From RUG100 sp963542695 (GTDB lineage: Bacteria > Bacillota > Clostridia > Peptostreptococcales > Anaerovoracaceae), in contig CAUTYX010000020.1 in the NCBI GenBank assembly GCA_963542695.1, forward strand, positions 1 through 25,095: a stretch of 25,095 nt of DNA, written 5' to 3'. Positions 17,439-24,252 of this stretch are shown here, one piece after another. The notes under the pieces were generated by a model. It saw only the letters and a list, made by a program, of their open reading frames with translations. It did no database searches and was not told the DNA's origin. Both the position numbers and the translations under genes were made by a program. Numbering within the stretch: position 1 is the first letter of the stretch; the number at the start of each line of letters is the position of its first letter.

Positions 17439-17657
17439 TTAACTGACCATTTCCACTTTGATTCCAAAGGCGATCTCGCTATTCATGGCATAGATTTTGC
17501 CATTACAATGAATAATCATACTGCCATGTAGATTTTGCAGTATATATACCATGGAACCGGGGCAGATGCTCCGGTTTTTCAATTGGGAGGCACCTTGTCC
17601 TACCAGCCAGGAGATTTTTCCCGTTTGCCCATGTTGTAATTGTGTCAAAGCTTTCAT
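17439..17657 (-). CDS. feoA: FeoA-family small SH3-like protein
   Basis: A 72-residue single-domain protein. It opens MKALTQLQHGQTGKISWLVG and continues NRSICPGSMVYILQ, then IHCNGKIYAMNSEIAFGIKVEM. These match the FeoA pattern (L-x-x-L-x-x-G-x-x-G-x-I, G-I-x-P-G-x-x-V, and a final strand on which the residue is 'allowed' by ALR-like positions, here IYAMNSEIA). FeoA proteins are cytoplasmic and assist FeoB in ferrous iron uptake. No feoB is in the window, so this is a stand-alone copy, or FeoB is elsewhere. ATG 17657 follows GGGAGG at good spacing, and a strong promoter is present upstream. It converges on the lipid kinase gene, 3 bp apart. Confidence 0.75.
   Translation of the reverse strand: MKALTQLQHGQTGKISWLVGQGASQLKNRSICPGSMVYILQNLHGSMIIHCNGKIYAMNSEIAFGIKVEMVS
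17555..17579 (+). terminator. Intrinsic terminator of the sstT/lipid-kinase unit, inside feoA antisense
   Basis: AACCGGGGC (17555-17563), loop AGAT, GCTCCGGTT (17568-17576): a 9-bp stem with one G-T pair followed by TTTTT on the plus strand. It lies about 120 bp past the lipid kinase stop, within the coding sequence of the convergent feoA. Confidence 0.6.
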
Positions 17658-17689
17658 TAAAATTCCTCCCTGCTTTGTTTCTTATATAC

Positions 17690-17719
17690 ATTATCCTACC
17701 GGGAACATTTGTTCGTCAA
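17690..17719 (-). promoter_or_regulatory. Sigma-A-type promoter of feoA
   Basis: On the minus strand, -35 TTGACG (17714-17719, 5/6) and -10 GATAAT (17690-17695, 5/6) are 18 bp apart, giving a start about 25 nt upstream of the start codon. Its -35 lies inside the first TTCG-N6-CTAA repeat. Confidence 0.65.
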
Positions 17720-17748
17720 GGCTAATGAAATGTTCGCCTTAGCTAATG
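17710..17748. promoter_or_regulatory. Two 18-bp direct repeats with TTCG-N6-CTAA cores, 21 bp apart
   Basis: TGTTCGTCAAGGCTAATG (17710-17727) and TGTTCGCCTTAGCTAATG (17731-17748) match at 14 of 18 positions and repeat with a 21-bp period, two helix turns. Each contains TTCG-N6-CTAA, one base from the TTAG-N6-CTAA sites elsewhere in the window. The first covers the feoA -35; the second is 33 bp upstream of the nhaC -35. A repressor binding both on one DNA face is the natural reading. Confidence 0.5.
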
Positions 17749-17781
17749 TTTTTTCCTGCCGGAATTTGCATGCCGGAACCA

Positions 17782-17814
17782 TTGACAGTGGCAGGGAAAA
17801 AAAGGTAATATAAT
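17782..17814 (+). promoter_or_regulatory. nhaC promoter with unusual 21-bp spacer
   Basis: Perfect -35 TTGACA (17782-17787) and perfect -10 TATAAT (17809-17814), but 21 bp apart instead of 17. The spacer resembles the 23016 promoter (TTGACAGTG, then A7 GGT) with four extra bases in the middle. Such long spacers are poor for sigma-A unless an activator (as with the MerR family) compensates. Confidence 0.5.
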
Positions 17815-17864
17815 GTGGTATATTTGTTTTTGTATTATTGAAGATTTGTAGAAGAGAGGACGTT

Positions 17865-19490
17865 ATGTTTGAAAAGAAAAAAGGAAAGATGGGGCTCATT
17901 GCAGCAATCTGCCTACTGATCTTTTGGGTGATTTGTGCATTGGTAACAGACGAAAAATCTGTACAGACATCTTTCTGGGCGTTGGTTCCACCTATTATTG
18001 CCATTGGACTGGCATTGATTACAAAAGAAGTGTACAGTTCACTGTTTATTGGAATTCTAACCGGTGGATTGCTGGTTTCCGGCTTCAGCTTTAAAGGAAC
18101 CATGACAACGGTGTTAAGCAAAGGATTCGTTGGAGTCCTATCGGATAAATATAACGTAGGTATATTAATCTTCCTGGTTATTCTTGGATGTATGGTTGCC
18201 TTGATGAATGGGGCAGGGGGATCGGCTGCCTTTGGTAAATGGGCCAGAACTCATATAAAAAGCCGTGTTGGCGTGCAGATTGCAACCATTATCTTGGGGA
18301 TATTGATTTTCATTGATGACTATTTTAACTGTCTCACTGTTGGCAGCGTAATGCGCCCTGTAACGGATCACCATCAGATTTCTCGTGCCAAGCTGGCGTA
18401 TATTATTGATGCAACGGCGGCACCGGTTTGTATCATTGCACCTATTTCATCTTGGGCTGCAGCGGTATCAGGATTTGTAAAAGGCGCCAATGGAATGCAG
18501 GTTTTCATCTCTGCTATTCCATATAACTTCTACGCTATTTTAACCATCGTTATGATGTTTACCATTGTTATCTCCAAAACGGATTTTGGACCTATGGTAA
18601 CTCATGAAAAAAATGCCATTAAAGGAGATTTGTTTACTACAGAAGATCGTCCATACGCTTCTTCGGACGCCATTGAAAGTAATCCTAACGGAAGGGTAAT
18701 GGATTTAGTATTCCCGATAATTGTTTTGATCATTAGCTGTGTAATCGGCATGATTGCCAGTGGCGGCTTTTTCTCAGGAACACCTATTATTGACGCCTTT
18801 GCAGGTAGTGATGCATCGGTTGGGCTTTCCAGCGGATCTTTGGTTGCATTGATCATTACTATTATTTACTTTGTTGCCAGACGTCTGCTGACTTTTACAA
18901 AGTGTATGGAATGTTTGCCGGAAGGTTTTAAAGCTATGGTGCCGGCCATTTTGATTCTGACCTTTGCATGGACACTGAAGTCTGTAACAGACAGCATGGG
19001 GGCTGCCGCATACGTGGCCGGTATTGTAGAGTCCAGTGCCGGAAGCTTTATTCACTTCCTACCGGCTATTATCTTTGTTATCGGTGTGTTCCTTGCCTTT
19101 GCAACAGGAACATCTTGGGGAACTTTTGGAATCCTTATTCCGATTGTTGTTTCCGCTTTTTCAAACGACCATCAGATGATGATTATTTCCATTTCTGCTT
19201 GTATGGCAGGCGCCGTCTGCGGTGACCACTGTTCTCCGATTTCCGATACCACCATTATGGCATCAGCCGGTGCCCAATGTAACCATGTGAATCACGTCAA
19301 TACCCAGTTGCCTTACGCAATGCTGGTAGCTGCTGTATCTTTTGCATCCTATCTTCTTGCCGGATTTACAAGAAGTGCAGTTATTTCACTGCCAATAGCA
19401 ATTGTGTTGATGATTGTTGTAATTCTGTTGATTCATAGAACGGCAGGTCATCGCATTGATGACTCCATGGCCAATATTGCAGAAGAGTAA
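17865..19490 (+). CDS. nhaC: Na+/H+ antiporter, NhaC family
   Basis: Membrane antiporter (541 residues, within the range of the family) with about 11-12 hydrophobic segments. Conserved features: a charged intramembrane stretch in ILIFIDDYFNCLTVGSVMRP, AYIIDATAAPVCIIAPISSW and, in the C-terminal half, FATGTSWGTFGILIPI and AVCGDHCSPISDTTIMAS. The repeated polar P-I-S-S-W / C-S-P-I-S-D motifs are hallmarks of the NhaC superfamily. It exchanges cytoplasmic Na+ for H+ (some members take organic substrates such as malate/lactate). ATG 17865 follows AGAGGA; the upstream TTG 17838 is in frame but lacks a site. thrH starts 29 bp downstream, probably in the same operon. Confidence 0.88.
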   Translation: MFEKKKGKMGLIAAICLLIFWVICALVTDEKSVQTSFWALVPPIIAIGLALITKEVYSSLFIGILTGGLLVSGFSFKGTMTTVLSKGFVGVLSDKYNVGILIFLVILGCMVALMNGAGGSAAFGKWARTHIKSRVGVQIATIILGILIFIDDYFNCLTVGSVMRPVTDHHQISRAKLAYIIDATAAPVCIIAPISSWAAAVSGFVKGANGMQVFISAIPYNFYAILTIVMMFTIVISKTDFGPMVTHEKNAIKGDLFTTEDRPYASSDAIESNPNGRVMDLVFPIIVLIISCVIGMIASGGFFSGTPIIDAFAGSDASVGLSSGSLVALIITIIYFVARRLLTFTKCMECLPEGFKAMVPAILILTFAWTLKSVTDSMGAAAYVAGIVESSAGSFIHFLPAIIFVIGVFLAFATGTSWGTFGILIPIVVSAFSNDHQMMIISISACMAGAVCGDHCSPISDTTIMASAGAQCNHVNHVNTQLPYAMLVAAVSFASYLLAGFTRSAVISLPIAIVLMIVVILLIHRTAGHRIDDSMANIAEE

Positions 19491-19519
19491 GTGTTAGCGG
19501 AAAACAAAAGGAGTTAAAA

Positions 19520-20122
19520 ATGGATATTGTTTGCCTTGATATGGAAGGTGTATTGGTTCCGGAAATTTGGATTGCCTTTGCAGAAGTAACGGGAATTCCT
19601 GAATTAAAGAGAACTACTCGTGATGAACCCGACTACGACAAGCTGATGAATTATCGCTTGGATATTTTAAGACAACATGGTTTAGGACTGAAGGAAATCC
19701 AGGAAACCATTGCTAAAATAGACCCGTTGCCCGGAGCAAGAGAATTTTTAGACCAGCTTCGGACCATGACCCAGGTCATTATTCTCAGCGATACCTTTAC
19801 CCAGTTTGCAAAGCCGTTGATGGAAAAGCTGGGATGGCCAACGCTCTTTTGCAACACCTTGGAAGTGGCAGAAGACGGTACCATTACCGGCTACAAACTT
19901 CGCTGTGAGCAGACAAAATTAAGTACTGTTAGAGCATTGCAATCTGTTGGCTTTGAAACCATTGCCAGTGGTGACAGCCATAACGACATGGGCATGATCA
20001 AAGCCAGCAAAGCAGGATTTTTGTTTAAATCAACCGAGCAGTTAAAGGCAGAAAATCCGGATTTACCGGCCTATGAAACCTTTGATCAGCTGATGACAGC
20101 CATTAAAGGTGTACTAGAGTAA
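19520..20122 (+). CDS. thrH: ThrH: phosphoserine phosphatase / homoserine phosphotransferase
   Basis: HAD-superfamily enzyme (200 residues), usual length for ThrH. In characterised ThrH the phosphate of phosphoserine is released or passed to homoserine, linking Ser and Thr synthesis. HAD motif I is DMEGVLVPEIW (nucleophile Asp in DMEGV, the form typical of ThrH), motif II ILSDTF, Lys in LRCEQTKLST, and motifs III/IV GDSHNDMGMI. ATG 19520 follows AAAAGGAG (19506-19513). It sits in an nhaC-thrH pair downstream of sstT, so Ser/Thr handling is clustered. The protein ends before a clear intrinsic terminator. Confidence 0.88.
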   Translation: MDIVCLDMEGVLVPEIWIAFAEVTGIPELKRTTRDEPDYDKLMNYRLDILRQHGLGLKEIQETIAKIDPLPGAREFLDQLRTMTQVIILSDTFTQFAKPLMEKLGWPTLFCNTLEVAEDGTITGYKLRCEQTKLSTVRALQSVGFETIASGDSHNDMGMIKASKAGFLFKSTEQLKAENPDLPAYETFDQLMTAIKGVLE

Positions 20123-20144
20123 CTGTCTTACCAATCGCATTGTC

Positions 20145-20174
20145 GACCGCTGTGGATTTCCATGGCGGTCTTTT
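20145..20174 (+). terminator. Intrinsic terminator of nhaC-thrH
   Basis: GACCGCTGTGG (20145-20155) pairs with CCATGGCGGTC (20160-20170) as an 11-bp stem with two G-T pairs and a 4-nt loop, followed by TTTT on the plus strand. It lies 23 bp past the thrH stop. Confidence 0.8.
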
Positions 20175-20293
20175 AAATTGTTCACTATTCTATCACATTC
20201 TCATTACTGTATATTCATTATCCTTTCGTACCATATGTCTTGAAAATATAAGACTATTTATATCATGTATTAGGGAGTAACTGACGAAGCGAT

Positions 20294-21313
20294 ATGAAGT
20301 ATCAAGAAAAGCAAGCAAAATCATATGTACGGATTTTAGTCGTAGCTGTACTGTCATTGATGATGGTCATTACCATGATTCCTTGGCAGGTAACGGCTGC
20401 AGATGGACAGACCGATCCGGTCGCATCCACAACAGAAAGCAATCCGGGGAACGACACCGGCTCTACAGATGGTCAAAATAATGGCAATTCTCAGCAGGCA
20501 GATCCTAATAATCAAAACAACCGGCAAGATCAAGATGGTGACCAAAACGGAGAGCAAAATGACCAGCAGGATCAGAAGGACGATGACCGGGAAGAGCCTG
20601 ATGAGCCGGAAGAACCGGAAGTAGGAAAAACCAGTAATATTTATGTGAAAACACTTCGGACTACCACCAAGGCAACCATTGCCTGGAAGCCGGTAGAAGA
20701 GGCTGACGGGTACTTGGTATATAAGAAGAACTCTTACGGCGACTGGAAGCGTATTGCGTATACCCATGATACAATGGTAAAACAGACAAAGTTAAAGAGA
20801 AACAATACCATTAAGGTGGTTGCTTATGCTACGGGTCGTAATAAGACTGTTAAAGGTCAGGATACCGTTAAAAACGTCCGAATGCCAAAGCAGATTAAGC
20901 CATATACAAGAGGCTATACACAGACGTATGGATATAAGATTATCCGTAAAGCTAAGACAAAGTATGGTGCTCGTTATGTTTGGGGAGCCAGTGGCCCAAG
21001 AGTCTTTGACTGTAGTGGTTTTACCTACTGGACAATGAGAAACAGTGGGGTATCGGGAGTTTCCTTCAGCCGAACCTCCAGCCGGGGAATATATCGGAAA
21101 TACAAAAGATATAATCTAGGTAGAAACCTTAGAAAAGCACAGACAGGTGATATTCTTCTCTTTGGAAGACGTGGTTCCAAACGTTCCATCTTCCATGTGG
21201 GCATGTATGATAAAAATGGATATTATGTCCACGCCAATGGCAAAAGAGTTGTTCGCAGCAAGGTTCCTAAAAGAACATTAGTGGCCATCATTCGGATGCC
21301 CGGGCTTCGCTAA
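20294..21313 (+). CDS. Secreted NlpC/P60 peptidoglycan hydrolase with FN3-like domain
   Basis: Cell-wall peptidase of the NlpC/P60 family, which cuts the stem peptide (D-iGlu-mDAP-type bonds). Order (339 residues): signal peptide (about 10-36, ending VTAA); a Gln/Asn/Asp-rich linker (about 37-112); an FN3-like domain (about 115-195, TIAWKPVEEADGYLVYKK); NlpC/P60 domain (about 210-339). Catalytic residues are visible: Cys240 in DCSGFTYW, His301 in HVGMY, His313 in HANG, with GDILLF before the first His. Its FN3-like domain resembles the Lys-rich tails of the surface island. ATG 20294 has only a distant AGGGAG (20272-20277), so translation may be weak. A possible promoter is TTGAAA (20240) with TATCAT (20261) at 15 bp. 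The 3' end overlaps the convergent EamA gene by 26 bp. Confidence 0.88.
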   Translation: MKYQEKQAKSYVRILVVAVLSLMMVITMIPWQVTAADGQTDPVASTTESNPGNDTGSTDGQNNGNSQQADPNNQNNRQDQDGDQNGEQNDQQDQKDDDREEPDEPEEPEVGKTSNIYVKTLRTTTKATIAWKPVEEADGYLVYKKNSYGDWKRIAYTHDTMVKQTKLKRNNTIKVVAYATGRNKTVKGQDTVKNVRMPKQIKPYTRGYTQTYGYKIIRKAKTKYGARYVWGASGPRVFDCSGFTYWTMRNSGVSGVSFSRTSSRGIYRKYKRYNLGRNLRKAQTGDILLFGRRGSKRSIFHVGMYDKNGYYVHANGKRVVRSKVPKRTLVAIIRMPGLR

Positions 21314-22160
21314 CACACCAGAGAGTTACTACTGTAATGATGATAGCGCTGCCCAAAAGAGCAAACTTACCGGGCAGCTCATGAATAAAAATAGCCACCC
21401 ATACAGGGTTTAAAAGAGGTTCAAGCATCCCCAACATGGAGCAAGCCAACGGACTTGCGTAGCGGGATGCTTTTCCGTATAAAACGTAGGGAATCCCCAG
21501 TTGAAAGATACCTAAAATTAGCGCGCATAAAACTTCCTGTGTTGAGAAGGTAACGCCGGTAATAAAGGCAGAGGGCATTCCGATAATGGCGGTCAGAAGG
21601 TGCGCCAGGAGAATACCGCTCATGCGCACGCTGTCGTCTTTGCCTCCTAATCCTACAAAAGTAAACATAGTGGCAAACCCAATACCGGCAATAATGCCAA
21701 AGACATTTCCCAGAATATTTCCAATGGAAAGCTGATCCATAAAGAATAAAATCATACCGATCATGGTACCGGTAACGGCCAGGAGCTCTCCCATTCGGAG
21801 AGGTTTTTTTAAAAACAGGCCGGAAATAATTAGAATAAAAATCGGCGCGCTGTATTGGAGAACAATGGCGTTGGCCGCCGTGGTGAATTTGTTGGCAGTG
21901 ACAAAAAACAGAAGACATACGGCAAGGCCGATACCGGCGCCTATCGAATGGCGATTTATCTTTAAAGGCGTATTATCCACTTTCATCATTATAGCGATAA
22001 CAACGGCGGAAACAAGGCTCCTGGAACCGGCAATGAAAAGAGGGTTCCAGTGAATCAATTTAATAAGTATACCGCCGGAAGACCATAGCAAAGCCACCAA
22101 TACCATCATGGCCATGGCCTGCCGCTTTTTCTTTACTGTTGCTGTTGTACTTTCATTCAT
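21288..22160 (-). CDS. EamA-family (DMT superfamily) membrane transporter
   Basis: A 290-residue protein of about ten hydrophobic helices in two repeated EamA halves: the first starts MMVLVALLWSSGGILIKLI, with LQYSAPIFILIISGLFLKKP; the second has LLAHLLTAIIGMPSAFITGV and a closing MLEPLLNPVWVAIFIHELPG plus LLGSAIIITVV. The S-A-P-I-F and E-P-L-L-N-P-V-W boxes at the ends of the halves are family hallmarks. It exports or exchanges an unidentified metabolite (often amino acids, nucleosides or drugs). ATG 22160 follows AAAGGAAAG on the minus strand. It diverges from the peroxidase gene across 199 bp. Confidence 0.85.
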   Translation of the reverse strand: MNESTTATVKKKRQAMAMMVLVALLWSSGGILIKLIHWNPLFIAGSRSLVSAVVIAIMMKVDNTPLKINRHSIGAGIGLAVCLLFFVTANKFTTAANAIVLQYSAPIFILIISGLFLKKPLRMGELLAVTGTMIGMILFFMDQLSIGNILGNVFGIIAGIGFATMFTFVGLGGKDDSVRMSGILLAHLLTAIIGMPSAFITGVTFSTQEVLCALILGIFQLGIPYVLYGKASRYASPLACSMLGMLEPLLNPVWVAIFIHELPGKFALLGSAIIITVVTLWCVSEARASE

Positions 22161-22359
22161 GTATCGTGTAACTTTCCTTTTCTAAAATTTTTTGTGTTCT
22201 TGCAATCACATTTTCGGATGGTGATTCTGTCAATTTCCCGAACAAGAAAAATAATAGTATACTCGAGCAAAAAAAACAATAAAATTTGTGGTTCAGTAAA
22301 GGATTTCTTGTGTAAAACAGTAGTGTATGAAATATAGTAAATGGAAAGGAGATACTGTC

Positions 22360-22902
22360 ATGAGTATTTATGAATATACTGTACCAACACCTACCGGAGA
22401 AGAAGTAGCGCTTTCTGATTTTAAAGGGAAAGTGGTAATTGTTGTCAACACTGCTACCGGTTGCGGATTTACACCTCATTATAAACCTTTGGAGGCCATG
22501 TATGAAAAGTACCACCAAAAGGGGCTGGAGATTATTGACATTCCATGCAATCAATTTGCAGGCCAAACACCGGGAACCGATGATGAGATACATGAGTTTT
22601 GCACACTGCACTACAATACCCAATTCCCACAGATGAAAAAGTCAGATGTTAATGGAGAGGATCAGCTTCCGCTGTATGAATATCTGAAAGCACAAAAAGG
22701 CTTTGAGGGATTTGGGAAAGGACCCAAAGCGCTTGCCATGGCAGCGGTTTTGCGGAAAATCGATAAGAACTATAAAAATACATCGGATATTAAATGGAAT
22801 TTTACCAAGTTTGTAATTGATAGAGACGGCAAGGTTGTAGCGCGTTTTGAACCTACTTATGATATGAAAAAGCTGGAGCAACTGGTAGAGTCCTTGCTGT
22901 AG
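22360..22902 (+). CDS. Glutathione peroxidase (thiol peroxidase, Cys type)
   Basis: Thioredoxin-fold peroxidase (180 residues, normal length) that reduces hydroperoxides; bacterial Cys-type members often use thioredoxin. The peroxidatic Cys35 is in NTATGCGFTPHY, normally NVASxCGFT. The second motif is DIPCNQFAGQTPGTDDEI (family FPCNQFxGQEPG), and the third is WNFTKFVIDRDG with the catalytic Trp-Asn. Cys in the second motif can act as the resolving residue. ATG 22360 is chosen because AAAGGAG (22345-22351) precedes it; the upstream ATG 22327 would add 11 residues and has no ribosome site. A terminator follows. Confidence 0.9.
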   Translation: MSIYEYTVPTPTGEEVALSDFKGKVVIVVNTATGCGFTPHYKPLEAMYEKYHQKGLEIIDIPCNQFAGQTPGTDDEIHEFCTLHYNTQFPQMKKSDVNGEDQLPLYEYLKAQKGFEGFGKGPKALAMAAVLRKIDKNYKNTSDIKWNFTKFVIDRDGKVVARFEPTYDMKKLEQLVESLL

Positions 22903-22931
22903 CGATTTATAGACAGTACTGCATATTACTG

Positions 22932-22963
22932 AAGAGCTTTTCCAAAAAGGAAAGGCTCTTTTA
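22932..22963 (+). terminator. Intrinsic terminator after glutathione peroxidase
   Basis: AAGAGCTTTTCC (22932-22943), loop AAAAA, GGAAAGGCTCTT (22949-22960): a 12-bp stem with one G-T pair followed by a short T run on the plus strand. Confidence 0.8.
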
Positions 22964-23015
22964 ATTATGATTTTTAGACTAATGAATACATATAGAATAA
23001 ATCAGTTGGCTATGT

Positions 23016-23044
23016 TTGACAGTGAGAAAAAAAGGTGCTATTAT
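23016..23044 (+). promoter_or_regulatory. Strong sigma-A-type promoter of the phosphopantetheinyl transferase operon
   Basis: -35 TTGACA (23016-23021, 6/6) and -10 TATTAT (23039-23044, 5/6) with a 17-bp spacer that contains A7 GGTG. The predicted start is near 23051, giving a leader of about 130 nt before ATG 23181. Confidence 0.75.
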
Positions 23045-23051
23045 TTTCTAT

Positions 23052-23067
23052 GTTAGCTTTAACTAAC
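23052..23067. promoter_or_regulatory. TTAG-N6-CTAA operator at the transcription start
   Basis: GTTAG-CTTTAA-CTAAC is a perfect 5+5 bp inverted repeat. Its core starts 8 nt downstream of the -10, at the predicted start of transcription, where a bound repressor would block RNA polymerase. It fits DtxR/IdeR-type operators. Confidence 0.6.
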
Positions 23068-23118
23068 CTATATTCGTAAGAAATGTTAGTATCAGTAGTT
23101 TTGTTTTTTTAAGATTAA

Positions 23119-23135
23119 GGTTAGTTTAAGCTAAT
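23119..23135. promoter_or_regulatory. Second TTAG-N6-CTAA element in the leader
   Basis: GG-TTAG-TTTAAG-CTAA-T again carries the perfect core, 68 bp downstream of the first. It is also the reverse complement of 23052-23068 at 15 of 17 positions, so the leader RNA could fold into a long stem. It lies 45 bp upstream of the start codon. Repressor site, roadblock or RNA structure are all possible. Confidence 0.5.
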
Positions 23136-23180
23136 TAGGCAAGATTGTTTTCTTTTGGTGTTAGTTAGCAGGAGGAATTC

Positions 23181-23891
23181 ATGCTTTGGTTATTCAGTGA
23201 AGTGGAAAAATTTTCAAACGAAGAGCTAACTAAGTACGAGTGCCTATTATCATTAGAACGTGTTAAAAAAAGTTACCGTTTTCGTTTTTTTGAAGATCGA
23301 AGAATTTCTCAATTAGCATATCTCCTCCTTTTATATGGGTTGGTACAGGAATATGGAATTCGTGAATCTGTTGAATTTTACTATAGTAAAGAAAATAAGC
23401 CGTATCTCATTAAATATCCGTATATTTCTTTTAATCTTTCCCATAGTCGTTGTGGAGTTTTATTATGTTTAAGTCATTCATCTTGCGGGTGTGATATTCA
23501 GGAAATTGATGCCAAAAGTATAATATATTCAAAAAAAGTATTTACAGAAGGTGAGATAAACCTGCTGCAACAGTCAGAGAATCCATCGAGACTTTTTTCT
23601 ATATTTTGGACTCTAAAAGAAAGTTATCTGAAGTGGATAGGGAAAGGTTTTTTGGAAGAACCAAAGATATTTGATTTTTCGAAAAGTGATTTGAAAGCAA
23701 AACAAGATGACGATATTTTTGATTTAAAAATAGAGGATCCTATTAGTGAACAACAAGTGATTTTCAATGTATATAGCATGAAAAAGTATTGTTGTGCCAG
23801 TTGCATAAATCGAGAAGAAGAATTTTTCTCGCGGAAATTGTACAGAGCCAGTAAAGAAAAATTCTGTGAAGGGTTGAATTCTTTTTTATAG
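23181..23891 (+). CDS. 4'-phosphopantetheinyl transferase, Sfp type
   Basis: Transfers 4'-phosphopantetheine from CoA to the Ser of carrier proteins, activating thiotemplate (NRPS/PKS-like) machinery. At 236 residues it has the size of Sfp-type two-lobed enzymes, larger than AcpS. Motifs: ISFNLSHSRCGVLLCLS (the LSHS start of lobe 1), GCDIQEID (metal-binding Asp105; usually GVDIE, here Gln replaces Glu with Glu next), and FWTLKESYLKWIGKGF (W143, K146, E147, K151). ATG 23181 follows AGGAGG. A free carrier protein gene follows by 37 bp, so that is its likely substrate. The sequence looks more AT-rich than the upstream genes, suggesting acquisition. Confidence 0.88.
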   Translation: MLWLFSEVEKFSNEELTKYECLLSLERVKKSYRFRFFEDRRISQLAYLLLLYGLVQEYGIRESVEFYYSKENKPYLIKYPYISFNLSHSRCGVLLCLSHSSCGCDIQEIDAKSIIYSKKVFTEGEINLLQQSENPSRLFSIFWTLKESYLKWIGKGFLEEPKIFDFSKSDLKAKQDDDIFDLKIEDPISEQQVIFNVYSMKKYCCASCINREEEFFSRKLYRASKEKFCEGLNSFL

Positions 23892-23928
23892 AGAATGGAT
23901 TGTTTTAGCAATGAGGAAAGGATACATC

Positions 23929-24228
23929 ATGACATTAGAAGAACAAATGAAAAATATTTGGAAGGAAGTATTATCGCAGGATGAAATTGGTGTGAACGAA
24001 AACATTTTTGATATAGGTGGAACCTCACTGATGTTGTATCAAATTTGTATGAAAGCCAAAGAAGAGCATCAGTTAGAAATTACACCGATGGACTTAATGG
24101 TTTATCCTAGCATATCAGCATTAGTAAGTCATTTAGAAGGAGACGTGCAAAAATGTGATAAGACAGAAATATGTACTCCTAAGCGTAGGCGCAGAAATCC
24201 TACAGGGAAGCAAGGGAAAAAGTTATAG
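23929..24228 (+). CDS. Free-standing acyl/peptidyl carrier protein
   Basis: A 99-residue carrier protein. The attachment site is DIGGTSLML with Ser33, and NENIFDIGGTSL is closer to NRPS peptidyl carrier domains (ENFFDLGG-S-L) than to fatty-acid ACP (DSLDxVE). The preceding helix LEEQMKNIWKEVLSQDEIGVNE is also typical. Start: ATG 23929, with AAAGGA upstream, is preferred over the in-frame ATG 23911. The last 15-20 residues (PKRRRRNPTGKQGKKL) are unusually basic for an otherwise acidic class of protein and could bind membrane or a partner. It is probably loaded by a synthetase encoded beyond the window. Confidence 0.85.
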   Translation: MTLEEQMKNIWKEVLSQDEIGVNENIFDIGGTSLMLYQICMKAKEEHQLEITPMDLMVYPSISALVSHLEGDVQKCDKTEICTPKRRRRNPTGKQGKKL

Positions 24229-24252
24229 TAGTGGTTTAGTAAGGAGTAATAA

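Noticed and set aside
17503..17691. Alternative 62-codon minus-strand gene overlapping feoA
   Set aside because: The overlapping feoA frame has family motifs and the ribosome site; this frame has neither.
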